Below, piece after piece: positions 16,816 to 26,414 of a DNA stretch of 64,000 nucleotides. The position numbers and the translations under genes are program-made. Numbering within the stretch: position 1 is the first letter of the stretch; every line of letters begins with the position of its first letter. The DNA is from CAYVUM01 sp964619055. GTDB taxonomy: Bacteria; Pseudomonadota; Alphaproteobacteria; Rhodospirillales; Defluviicoccaceae. Under the pieces are notes generated by a model. It did no database searches, was not told the DNA's origin, and saw only the letters and a program-made list of their open reading frames with translations. Where the stretch lies: NCBI GenBank assembly GCA_964619055.1, contig CAZUDB010000001.1, forward strand, positions 1 to 64,000. The letters run 5' to 3'.

Positions 16816-17850
16816 CTAATCGCTGCCGGTCGCAACGCCGGCGTCGGCGAAGGTGGCCATGCCGGTATGGCAGGCGACGGCGGATTTAAGGACCGGGACC
16901 GCAAGGGCGGCACCCGATGCCTCCCCGAGCCGCATGCCGAGGTCCAACAGCGGGTCCAGGCCCAGGCGCTCCAGCAACAGATCGTGCCCCGGCTCCGCCG
17001 AGCGATGGCCGGCAAGGCAATGGTCGAGCGCGCCCGGCACGGCCGCGGCCAAAGGAGCCGCCGCGGCGGTCGTGATCACCCCGTCCAGCAACACGGGAAC
17101 ATGGGCACGACGGGCGGCCACAATCGCGCCGGCGATCGCCACCATCTCCCGCCCACCCAGGCAACGCAGGACCTCCAACGGGTCCAAGCGGCGATCGCGA
17201 TGGCGCGCCACGCCCGCTTTCACCACCGCGATCTTGTTGGCGAGCGCCTCACCGGCAACGCCGGTGCCGGGACCGGTCCAATCCTCCGCCGCGCCGCCAT
17301 AGAGCGCGTAGGCCACGGCGGCAGCGGCGGTGGTGTTGCCGATTCCCATTTCACCGACACACATAACGTCCGGACGATCGGCCGGCGCGGCCTCGACCGC
17401 CGCCACACCGCGATTGAACGCGTCGGCGAACTCGGCTTCCGACATGGCGGGCTCTGCCGTGAAATCGGCCGTGGGACGATCCACGTCGATGGCATCAATG
17501 GCAAAGGTTGCGCCGACGGTTCGGCAAATCTGGTTGATGGCCGCCCCCCCGGCTTCGAAGTTCGCGACCATTTGCGCGGTCACCGCCGCGGGAAACGCGG
17601 ACACACCCAAGGCCGCCACGCCGTGATTGCCGGCAAACACCTGAACATGAGCCCGCTCCAGCCGTGGCGGGTGGCGGCCCTGCCAGGCGCTGATCCACGC
17701 CGCCAGGGCTTCCAGGCGACCAAGGGCGCCCGGCGGCTTGGTGAGCAAGGGCTCTCGCCGGGCGGCGGCGGCCGCGGCATCCCGATCCGGTCCGGGCAGA
17801 TCGTTAAGCAGGGCGCGGACATCGCTAAGGGTTGCAACAGTGGTGGGCAT
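16816..17850 (-). CDS. cobT: Nicotinate-nucleotide--dimethylbenzimidazole phosphoribosyltransferase
   Basis: The product is 344 aa, normal for CobT (CobU in Pseudomonas naming). It makes alpha-ribazole phosphate from nicotinate mononucleotide and 5,6-dimethylbenzimidazole, activating the lower ligand of cobalamin. Diagnostic segments are VQVFAGNHGVAALGVSAFP, VGEMGIGNTTAAAAV and, near the C-terminus, MRLGEASGAALAVPVLKSA, whose Glu is the family's catalytic base. It is divergent from cobS, with a 156-base shared upstream region, and forms one arm of the cobalamin cluster. Confidence 0.95.
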   Translation of the reverse strand: MPTTVATLSDVRALLNDLPGPDRDAAAAAARREPLLTKPPGALGRLEALAAWISAWQGRHPPRLERAHVQVFAGNHGVAALGVSAFPAAVTAQMVANFEAGGAAINQICRTVGATFAIDAIDVDRPTADFTAEPAMSEAEFADAFNRGVAAVEAAPADRPDVMCVGEMGIGNTTAAAAVAYALYGGAAEDWTGPGTGVAGEALANKIAVVKAGVARHRDRRLDPLEVLRCLGGREMVAIAGAIVAARRAHVPVLLDGVITTAAAAPLAAAVPGALDHCLAGHRSAEPGHDLLLERLGLDPLLDLGMRLGEASGAALAVPVLKSAVACHTGMATFADAGVATGSD

Positions 17851-18006
17851 CTCGGGCGTTTACCTGCGTCCGTTGTGGATCAGCGCACAGCGCCAAGCGC
17901 GCATACCGGCTGGACGGGCGCCGGGCGCGCCGCGCCGGCTTGCGGGGGCTGCACTGTCCTCTATAACAGGTCTGACCAGCATGACCATGACGCGGCCACC
18001 GCCACT

Positions 18007-18822
18007 TTGACTCCCCGACCCGAAGATCCGAACAAACCGATAGGGCCACTGCGAACGACCATCCGGTCCGCGCGGGTGGCCGTCGGGTTTTTGACCGTCC
18101 TCCCGGTGTGGCCGTCCACGCCAGAGCCGGAGGTGCCCGGCCAAGGATTTCTCGCGCCCGCCATGCCATGGTTTCCCGTGGTCGGTGCCTTGATCGGCGG
18201 CGCCGCCGCAGCGACGCTGCTGGCCGCCGAAGCCATGCACATTCCGGCAATTCTGGCCGTGCCGCTGGCGGTGGCCATTCCCGTTATGCTGACCGGCGCC
18301 CTGCACGAAGACGGACTTGCCGATGTGGCCGATGGCTTCGGTGGCGGGCGGAGCCGTGAGGACAAGCTCCGCATCCTGCGCGACAGCCGCATCGGCAGCT
18401 TCGGTGTTGTTGCCTTGATCCTTGTGTTTGCGCTCCGAATCGGCAGCGTAGGTGCCATGCCCTCGGCCAATTCAGCCGCGCTGGCGCTCATCGCCGCAGC
18501 CGCATTGTCGCGAGGCGTTCTGCCCATCGTCCTGCGTGCGGTGCCGCCGGCGCGTGCTGATGGACTGGCCGTCGCGGCCGGTCGGCCGACCGCCACTCAG
18601 GCCTCGATCGCCGTTGTCCTGGGCTGCCTACCGCTCATGCTACCGCCCTGGCCGGCGGCACTCGTGGCCTTGGCCCTGGCCGCGATTGCGGCAGCGACGC
18701 TCGGGCTGATCGCGGTGCGCCAGATCGGCGGCCACAGCGGCGATGTTCTCGGCGCGATCCAGGTGGTGACCGAAGTCGCCGTTCTGGCAGGCATCGCTGC
18801 GATTGTCGGGGTGGACCGGTGA
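18007..18822 (+). CDS. cobS: Adenosylcobinamide-GDP ribazoletransferase (cobalamin synthase)
   Basis: The product is about 271 aa. CobS is a membrane enzyme joining adenosylcobinamide-GDP and alpha-ribazole. The family start is visible as VGFLTVLPVWPS. MLTGALHEDGLADVADGFGGG follows with the Asp-rich metal site, then LRILRDSRIGSFG and at least five hydrophobic helices. The open frame extends far upstream antisense to cobT, which is artefactual. The nearest plausible start is TTG at 18007, since no ATG is in frame there; GTG at 18076 would cut into the first helix. It overlaps the next gene by four bases (GTGA). Confidence 0.9.
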   Translation: MTPRPEDPNKPIGPLRTTIRSARVAVGFLTVLPVWPSTPEPEVPGQGFLAPAMPWFPVVGALIGGAAAATLLAAEAMHIPAILAVPLAVAIPVMLTGALHEDGLADVADGFGGGRSREDKLRILRDSRIGSFGVVALILVFALRIGSVGAMPSANSAALALIAAAALSRGVLPIVLRAVPPARADGLAVAAGRPTATQASIAVVLGCLPLMLPPWPAALVALALAAIAAATLGLIAVRQIGGHSGDVLGAIQVVTEVAVLAGIAAIVGVDR

Positions 18823-19517
18823 CCGCGGCGACCGAGTGGTGGTGGATCCGTCATGCGCCCGTGCCCGGCATGGTCGGACGGCTCTATGGCGCCACGGACC
18901 TGGATTGCGATTGTTCCGCTGAGGATGACTTTCGCGCCCTCGCCGCGGCCTTGCCAGAGGGTGCCGTGTTCGTCGTCACCTCCCTAAGACGCACGCACCA
19001 GACCCTGGCCGCCATTGCAGCGGCCGCTGACGGTGCCGGCGCACCGGCCCCGCCAACCATCCATCGGCCGCGGATCGAACGCGCCTTTGCCGAGCAGCAC
19101 TTCGGGCTGTGGCAGGGTCTGACCTGGGACGAGATGCACGCCCGCGACCCGCACGCGTATGCCCGGTTTTGGCGTGACCCCACACGCTCCGCCCCGCCGG
19201 GCGGGGAGAGCTTCGCCGGACTGATGGGCCGCGTTCGCGTCGGAATCGAGCGCATAACGGCTGAGCACCGTGGGCACACAATCGTTGTCGTCGCCCACGC
19301 CGGCTCGATCCGGGCCGCCGTTGCGACGGCTCTTGGCCTTGGCCCCGACGCCGCCATGGCAGTCACCATCGACACGCTGTCCGTCACCCGGATCGGACAT
19401 TTGGCCGGCGGTTTGCCAAGCCGGTTCGGACACAAGCCCGGCCGCCGCGCTCACCCGGCCTGGGTCATCCGCGCCGTGAACGCCTCGCCCCGCTGGATTT
19501 CGCAGAATCGCTTGTGA
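18819..19517 (+). CDS. cobC: Histidine phosphatase, CobC-like alpha-ribazole phosphatase
   Basis: The product is 232 aa of the phosphoglycerate-mutase-like histidine phosphatase family. The N-terminal WWWIRHAPV is the RH[G/A] phospho-histidine motif; EQHFGLWQGLTWDEM is CobC-like, and VVVAHAGSIRA supplies the second catalytic His. In the cobalamin pathway this enzyme removes phosphate from alpha-ribazole 5'-phosphate. It starts at a GTG inside the cobS stop (four-base overlap) and its own TGA overlaps a GTG of the following gene, so translation is coupled. Specific substrate assignment rests on context. Confidence 0.85.
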   Translation: MTAATEWWWIRHAPVPGMVGRLYGATDLDCDCSAEDDFRALAAALPEGAVFVVTSLRRTHQTLAAIAAAADGAGAPAPPTIHRPRIERAFAEQHFGLWQGLTWDEMHARDPHAYARFWRDPTRSAPPGGESFAGLMGRVRVGIERITAEHRGHTIVVVAHAGSIRAAVATALGLGPDAAMAVTIDTLSVTRIGHLAGGLPSRFGHKPGRRAHPAWVIRAVNASPRWISQNRL

Positions 19518-20145
19518 TACCGTCCGGCAAGCCTGGGACACGGACAAACGTCATGACAGCCGAAAAGGCGGTGCCTGCTACCGCAGAGGGGGAGAGCGTG
19601 TTGCCACCAACCACGTTGGTTCTCGGTGGTACCCGATCCGGCAAGAGCGCCTATGCGGAACGGCTGCTCGACGGCAAAGAGCCACGGTTTTATCTGGCCA
19701 CCGCCGAAGCCGGCGACGGCGAGATGGCGGAGCGGATCGCTCAACACCGGCAGCGCCGCGGCGCAGACTGGACCACCCTTGAAGAGCCGCTGGACCTGGT
19801 TGGAACGCTCGACCGACATGGGCAAACGGACGGCGCGATCCTCGTCGACTGCCTCACACTTTGGCTCAGCAACCTGATGGCCGCCGAACGCGATATCGCG
19901 CACGAGACCGCTCGCCTTGTGGACGCCTGCAGGCGCATCGACGGTGCGGTCGTGTTTGTCAGCAATGAGGTCGGTCAGGGCATCGTGCCGGCGAGCAAGG
20001 TTGGTCGGGTCTTTCGCGATCACGCTGGACGGCTCAATCAGGCCGTGGCCGCGGCCGTCGACCACGTCGTGCTGATGACCGCCGGCCTGCCCTTGATCCT
20101 CAAGAACGAACCCGGCGTCGCCGCACACGGACAGGAACCAGCCGC

Positions 20146-20149
<4 letters not shown>
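19514..20149 (+). CDS. cobU: Bifunctional adenosylcobinamide kinase / guanylyltransferase
   Basis: The product is 211 aa (CobP in Pseudomonas naming). It phosphorylates adenosylcobinamide and transfers GMP from GTP. The P-loop is LVLGGTRSGKSAYAERLL. The later segments FYLATAEAGDGEMAERIAQHRQRR and LVDCLTLWLSNL are typical, including the guanylylated His in the HRQRR region, and FVSNEVGQGIVPASKVGRVFRD is nearly invariant in the family. The GTG at 19514 overlaps the cobC stop; an ATG at 19553 is an alternative that still precedes the domain. Its end overlaps cobW by ATGA. Confidence 0.94.
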
Positions 20150-21174
<1,025 letters not shown>

Positions 21175-21198
21175 GACACACCGGACGAACCACACCGA

Positions 21199-24100
21199 AT
21201 GCACCTTCTAGCCACGACTCCGGGCACTGTCAGCAACGGCACGACCGCCATGGATCTGGCCCAAACGCCCGGCGACATCATCATCTTGTCGGCGGCCGAC
21301 ACGGAGCTGGCTGCCTTTGCGGACGCCCGGCTCCGACTGGTCAGCGCCACAGGAGAGGACGCAGTTCCGAGCCTGCGCCTCGCCAATCTGCTCCAACTGG
21401 GCCACAACTATTCCGTCGACCTCTATATCGAGGCAACCGTGCGCCACGCTCGCCTAGTGGTCATCCGGCTCCTTGGCGGCAGCGCTTACTGGCCGTACGG
21501 AATTGAACAGATCAGCAGCGTCTGCCGAAGCGAGGGGATTCTGCTCGCGGTGCTGCCCGGAGACGACCAGCCGGACCCCGAGCTGACCAGCTGGTCGACG
21601 GTATCCGAAGACGCTTGCCACCGCTTGTGGCAATACGGCGTCCATGGCGGACCCGCCAACACGGCACAGTTTCTTGGATTTGCCGCCAGTCTGATCGGCC
21701 ACGATCTGCCCTGGCGGGAGCCGAAACCGCTGCTCCGCGCCGGGCTATACTGGCCCGGAATTGACGATCCGGACCTGGCCCAGGTGCGCGCCGCTTGGAC
21801 GCAGATCGTAACACGGACCAGCGACAATCGACCGGTGGCTGCCCTGGTATTCTACCGTGCGCTCGTTCAGGCCGGAAATGTGGCCGTCATCGACGCCCTG
21901 ATCAATGCCCTTGCCGACGTCGGACTGAGCGCCCTGCCCGTCTATGTGGCAAGCCTCAAGGACCCCGTTGCTGCCGCCACATTGACTGGGTTGCTGGACG
22001 AAACAGGCCCCGCCATCGCCCTCAACGCAACCGGCTTTGCGGTGTCCGCTCCAGGGGCGACCCGGACGAACACGCCGTTTGACGGCTTGGATGCGCCGGT
22101 CCTGCAAGTGGTGTTTGCCAGCGGCGATGAGGCGGCGTGGCGCGACGGAACATACGGCCTCTCGGCCCGCGATATCGCTATGAACGTGGCCCTGCCGGAA
22201 GTGGACGGTCGCATCATTGGTCGCGCGGTCTCGTTCAAGGGCCTGATCCGCCGTGATGCGGCGACAGAATGCGATCTTCTGGGCCACGTCCCGGTGCCCG
22301 ACCGGGTGCGGTTTGTCGCGACCTTGGCGGCGGCATGGGTTCGCATTCGCCTCACGCCGCCGGCCGCGCGACGGATCGCGTTGATCCTCGCCAACTATCC
22401 CAACCGCGATGGCCGGCTCGGCAACGGTGTGGGATTGGATACGCCGGCGGCAACCATTCGAGTGCTGGCCGCGCTCGCCGAGGCCGGCTACTCGGTGCAA
22501 AGCGCACCCAAGGATGGCGACGATCTGGTGCGGACGCTGCAAGCCGGCCCCACCAACGACTTGAAGTCCCTACCCAGCCGCATCGTGCGCGAGACCTTGC
22601 CCGCTGATGATTACAAGGCGTTCTTCTCGCGGCTGCCGGCCGACATAAAATCGACGATCCTAGAGCGCTGGGGTCCCGTGGAAAACGACCCCTACTATCG
22701 CTCCGAAGGGCGTCCGCACATTGTCGTGTCGGCTTTTCGCTGCGGCCATGTGGCGATCGGTTTGCAGCCGGCACGGGGTTACAACATCGATCCGTCGGCC
22801 AGTTATCATGATCCCGCCCTGCCGCCGCCGCACGCCTATCTGGCCTTCTACGTCTGGCTCCGAACCACGTTCGGCGCCCACGCCGTCGTTCACATGGGCA
22901 AGCACGGCAACCTGGAGTGGCTGCCCGGCAAGGCGCTGGCCCTGTCCGACGCTTGCTTTCCGGAGGTGGCGCTCGGACCAACGCCAAACCTTTATCCCTT
23001 CATCGTCAACGATCCAGGCGAAGGCACCCAGGCCAAACGACGGGCCCAGGCGGTGATCATCGACCATCTGACCCCGCCGCTTACCCGTGCCGAGAGCTAT
23101 GGGCCCCTTCGCGACCTGGAGCAGCTTGTCGACGAATACTACGAAGCCGCCGGGGTCGATCCACGGCGCTTGAAGGTGTTGACAGAGGAGATCCTGTCGC
23201 TGTGCCGGGTCACGGGCCTGGACGTGGATTGCGGGATCGATGCGAACGAGAGTCCCGAGGCCGCACTCGGCAAGCTCGACAACTATTTGTGCGAGTTGAA
23301 GGAACTGCAAATCCGCGATGGACTGCACGTGTTCGGTCAGGCTCCGACTGGGGACCAGCGTCGCGATTTGTTGGTGGCTTTGGTCCGGGTGCCGCGGGGC
23401 GCCGGCGCGGGTGGTGACGCCTCCCTGCTGCGCGCCCTCGCCAATGACTTGGCCCTGGCTTTCGACCCGCTGGATGCTCGCCTTAACGAGCCCTGGACGG
23501 GTCCCCGCCCGTGCGTCTTGACCGACAGGGTTGCCGGCGACCCGTGGCGCACCGTCGGCGACACAGTGGAGCGGCTGGAGTGTCTAGCGGCAGCGTTGGT
23601 GGACGGCACACGGATAGCAGAGCCGACCTGGCAACGGACCGGCGCGGTGTTGGCCACCCTTGAGACGACGCTTGGTCCGGCCGTGGCGGCGTCGGGCGCC
23701 GCGGAACTTGCCGGGCTGCTTGCCGGACTGGACGGTCGCTTCGTCGCCCCCGGGCCGTCAGGCGCACCAACCCGGGGCCGCTTAGATGTGCTGCCAACCG
23801 GGCGCAACTTCTATTCGGTCGACACCCGCACGGTACCGACGCCCGCCGCCTGGACACTGGGCTGGCGCTCGGCCAGTCTGCTCATCGAACGCTTCGTCCA
23901 AGACCACGGAACCTGGCCAAAGACGCTTGCCATCTCCGCTTGGGGAACCGCCAACATGCGCACAGGCGGTGATGACCTTGCCCAAGCCTTGGCGCTAATG
24001 GGGGTGCGACCAACCTGGGATAGTGCGTCCCGGCGCGTCACTGGCTTTGAGATCCTGCCAATCGACGTTCTCGATCGTCCGCGCGTGGATGTAACCTTGC

Positions 24101-25041
24101 GCATCTCCGGGTTCTTTCGCGATGCTTTCCCCGCCTTGATCGCGCTGTTCGATAGTGCCGCACGAGCCGTTGCGGCGCTGCCGGAAACAGCGGAGCAAAA
24201 CCCGTTGGCCGCCCGCGTGGCGACCGAAACCGAGACGCTGATCGGAGTTGGGATGGACGAAGCCGAAGCCAGGCGCTCGGCCGGCTTTCGCGTGTTCGGG
24301 TCCAAGCCGGGGGCGTACGGCGCCGGCCTCCAGGCGCTGATCGATGAGCGCGGCTGGGACACTGAGCGAGACCTGGCCCGCGCCTACGTCGCTTGGGGCG
24401 GCTGGGCGTACGGCGCGACCGCGTCCGGCGGACCGCAAGCGGGCGAGGCGGCCCATGGCAGCTTTGAACGCCGGCTGGCCACCGTCGAAGCCGTGGTCCA
24501 AAACCAGGACAACCGCGAGCACGATCTGCTCGACTCGGACGATTACTACCAGTTCGAGGGCGGGCTGACGGCCGCCGTCCGCGTCCTCTCCGGTCAGCAG
24601 CCGACCACCTACCATCCTGACCACGCCAGACCCGAATCACCGGTGATTCGTACACTTGAGGAGGAGGTGGCACGCGTCGTGCGTGCCCGTGTTGTCAACC
24701 CCAAGTGGATTAGCGGGGTGATGCGACATGGCTATAAAGGCGGCTTCGAGATGGCGGCAACGGTGGACTATCTGTTCGCCTTTGCTGCCACCGCAGGTTG
24801 CGTTCGTGACCATCACTTTGATTCGGTTTTCCAAGCTTTTCTTGATGATAGCAAGGTTCGGGCCTTCCTTGAGACCCACAATCCGGCAGCGCTGGGGGAA
24901 ATGGCAGACCGCCTCCTGGAGGCCTCGGCGAGGGGCCTCTGGCACTCGTCCCTGAACCACGCCGATACGGTGCTCCGGAGCCTCGCCAGCCGTGCGTTTG
25001 ACACGACGAACGTTGGTGGTACGAATCGGACCGGCGGTTAA
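21199..25041 (+). CDS. cobN: Cobaltochelatase subunit CobN
   Basis: The product is 1280 aa, normal for CobN. This large subunit of the aerobic, ATP-dependent cobaltochelatase inserts Co(II) into hydrogenobyrinic acid a,c-diamide together with the CobS and CobT AAA+/MIDAS subunits, which are not in this window. Diagnostic segments are VHMGKHGNLEWLPGKALALS, NLYPFIVNDPGEGTQAKRR and, near the C-terminus, NPKWISGVMRHGYKGGFEM. Its presence indicates the late-cobalt (aerobic) pathway. The downstream cobO starts 24 bases after its stop. Confidence 0.97.
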   Translation: MHLLATTPGTVSNGTTAMDLAQTPGDIIILSAADTELAAFADARLRLVSATGEDAVPSLRLANLLQLGHNYSVDLYIEATVRHARLVVIRLLGGSAYWPYGIEQISSVCRSEGILLAVLPGDDQPDPELTSWSTVSEDACHRLWQYGVHGGPANTAQFLGFAASLIGHDLPWREPKPLLRAGLYWPGIDDPDLAQVRAAWTQIVTRTSDNRPVAALVFYRALVQAGNVAVIDALINALADVGLSALPVYVASLKDPVAAATLTGLLDETGPAIALNATGFAVSAPGATRTNTPFDGLDAPVLQVVFASGDEAAWRDGTYGLSARDIAMNVALPEVDGRIIGRAVSFKGLIRRDAATECDLLGHVPVPDRVRFVATLAAAWVRIRLTPPAARRIALILANYPNRDGRLGNGVGLDTPAATIRVLAALAEAGYSVQSAPKDGDDLVRTLQAGPTNDLKSLPSRIVRETLPADDYKAFFSRLPADIKSTILERWGPVENDPYYRSEGRPHIVVSAFRCGHVAIGLQPARGYNIDPSASYHDPALPPPHAYLAFYVWLRTTFGAHAVVHMGKHGNLEWLPGKALALSDACFPEVALGPTPNLYPFIVNDPGEGTQAKRRAQAVIIDHLTPPLTRAESYGPLRDLEQLVDEYYEAAGVDPRRLKVLTEEILSLCRVTGLDVDCGIDANESPEAALGKLDNYLCELKELQIRDGLHVFGQAPTGDQRRDLLVALVRVPRGAGAGGDASLLRALANDLALAFDPLDARLNEPWTGPRPCVLTDRVAGDPWRTVGDTVERLECLAAALVDGTRIAEPTWQRTGAVLATLETTLGPAVAASGAAELAGLLAGLDGRFVAPGPSGAPTRGRLDVLPTGRNFYSVDTRTVPTPAAWTLGWRSASLLIERFVQDHGTWPKTLAISAWGTANMRTGGDDLAQALALMGVRPTWDSASRRVTGFEILPIDVLDRPRVDVTLRISGFFRDAFPALIALFDSAARAVAALPETAEQNPLAARVATETETLIGVGMDEAEARRSAGFRVFGSKPGAYGAGLQALIDERGWDTERDLARAYVAWGGWAYGATASGGPQAGEAAHGSFERRLATVEAVVQNQDNREHDLLDSDDYYQFEGGLTAAVRVLSGQQPTTYHPDHARPESPVIRTLEEEVARVVRARVVNPKWISGVMRHGYKGGFEMAATVDYLFAFAATAGCVRDHHFDSVFQAFLDDSKVRAFLETHNPAALGEMADRLLEASARGLWHSSLNHADTVLRSLASRAFDTTNVGGTNRTGG

Positions 25042-25065
25042 CCCATTTCAAGTGACGGATCGGAC

Positions 25066-25677
25066 ATGAGTGAAGACGCCGAGCTTGACCGACGTCATGC
25101 CGAAAAAATGGCAAAGAAAAAGGCGGCTCGAGACAAAATTCTCGCCACGAAGACCGAGGAGCGTGGACTTCTGATGGTTCACACCGGCAAGGGCAAAGGC
25201 AAATCGACCGCCGCTATGGGCCTTGCCATTCGTTGTATTGGCAACGGGATGAAAGTCGGCATTGTGCAATTTGTCAAAGGTGTCTGGGAAACGGGCGAGC
25301 GCCGCGTCCTTGAGCACTTCCCCGATCTGTGCGTTATGAAAGCGATGGGCGAAGGTTTTACATGGGAAACGCAGGACCGTCGCCGCGATATCGCCGCTGC
25401 AGAGGCTGCCTGGGAGGCGGCCAAAACGATGATCGCCGATCCATCGTTTCGCATGATAATCCTTGACGAGCTGAACATCGTCCTTCGTTACGACTATCTG
25501 CCATTCGATGACGTGCTGGCCAGTCTCAAGGCCAAGCCCCTTGACGTTCACATTGTTATCACCGGCCGCAACGCCCGCGAGGAACTGATCGAGGCAGCCG
25601 ATCTGGTTACGGAGATGACCATGATCCGCCACCCGTTCCGATCGGGTGTCAAGGCGCAGCCCGGCATCGAGTTTTAG
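25066..25677 (+). CDS. cobO: Cob(I)yrinic acid a,c-diamide adenosyltransferase
   Basis: The product is 203 aa, the CobO/CobA/BtuR type of corrinoid adenosyltransferase. The N-terminal ~30 residues are charged and helical (MAKKKAARDKILATKTEERG), as in the family. The P-loop is VHTGKGKGKSTAAMGLAIR. MIILDELNIVLRYDYL and IVITGRNA follow, and the C-terminus is the typical KAQPGIEF. It attaches the 5'-deoxyadenosyl group from ATP to the reduced corrinoid. The position directly after cobN fits the pathway order. Identity is secure. Confidence 0.96.
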   Translation: MSEDAELDRRHAEKMAKKKAARDKILATKTEERGLLMVHTGKGKGKSTAAMGLAIRCIGNGMKVGIVQFVKGVWETGERRVLEHFPDLCVMKAMGEGFTWETQDRRRDIAAAEAAWEAAKTMIADPSFRMIILDELNIVLRYDYLPFDDVLASLKAKPLDVHIVITGRNAREELIEAADLVTEMTMIRHPFRSGVKAQPGIEF

Positions 25678-25710
25678 CCAACGTGCCCGGCCCCGTAAGG
25701 ATTTAGAGCC

Positions 25711-26394
25711 ATGACCGTGATCAAACGCTATGTTTTCATCCTTGCCGTTATCGTCGGTGTTACCGGGTGCGTGGCCAACCTGCCCCCGCAGTCGGAAGCG
25801 GAATCCCTGGTCGAGCGCGCCCGCTGGACGGTTCAGACCTTCATGACGCGCGAGGAAGACAATTACGTAGTGTTTCGAGAGCAGCTGAAGAGCGCTCGCG
25901 GAATCGTCGTGATTCCAAAGCTCCTGAAGGGGGCTTTTGTCTTCGGCGGTGAAGGCGGTTCCGGAGTGCTGCTCGCCCGCGACGAGGCCGGCAACTGGAG
26001 CTATCCTGCTTTCTATGCCATTGGTGCCGGAAGCTTCGGCCCTCAGATCGGCGCTCAATCGTCCGAGGTCATTCTCCTGCTACAAAGCGATGAAGCTGTG
26101 GCCGCCTTGATCGGCGATCAGAGCAAGTTCAGTGCCGACGTGGAACTGACCTTCGGCACCTTTGGCGCAGGACTGGAAGGTGGCACAACCACCAACTTCG
26201 GTGCCGATGTTCTCGGCTTCTCGTACAGCGAGGGATTGTTCGCCGGCCTGTCGATCGAGGGAATGGCGCTGGTCCGCCGAACGGATTTGAACGAAGCCTA
26301 CTACGGAACCTCAGCAAAGCCGGAAGAGATCGTGGTCTACCGCCGCTTCCAGAACGCCCATGCCAACAATCTGAGGCAGGCTTTGGTGTTCTGA
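25711..26394 (+). CDS. SYLF (Ysc84-like) domain lipoprotein
   Basis: The product is 227 aa. The N-terminus is a lipoprotein signal (MTVIKRYVFILAVIVGVTGC, lipobox VTGC). The SYLF domain follows: ESLVERARWTVQTFM, then GIVVIPKLLKGAFVFGGEGGSGVLL, SYPAFYAIGAGSFGPQIGAQ and GFSYSEGLFAGLSIEG. SYLF domains bind phosphoinositides in eukaryotes; bacterial lipoproteins of this type are of unknown function and probably sit at a membrane. It lies between cobO and cobQ in the same direction with short gaps (33 and 20 bases), so it appears to be part of the cobalamin transcript although it has no known role there. Confidence 0.88.
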   Translation: MTVIKRYVFILAVIVGVTGCVANLPPQSEAESLVERARWTVQTFMTREEDNYVVFREQLKSARGIVVIPKLLKGAFVFGGEGGSGVLLARDEAGNWSYPAFYAIGAGSFGPQIGAQSSEVILLLQSDEAVAALIGDQSKFSADVELTFGTFGAGLEGGTTTNFGADVLGFSYSEGLFAGLSIEGMALVRRTDLNEAYYGTSAKPEEIVVYRRFQNAHANNLRQALVF

Positions 26395-26414
26395 GCGGTG
26401 GAGACCGCTCCACG

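Noticed and set aside
16717..18006. Long plus-strand open frame continuing upstream of cobS across cobT
   Set aside because: It is antisense to the well-conserved cobT gene, has no family features and ends only because GC-rich DNA has few stops; cobS proper begins near 18007.
17851..18051. Possible cobalamin riboswitch between cobT and cobS
   Set aside because: Only the short string GCCACTG (18045-18051) matches the B12 box, it lies inside the cobS reading frame, and the other conserved blocks of the aptamer were not found.
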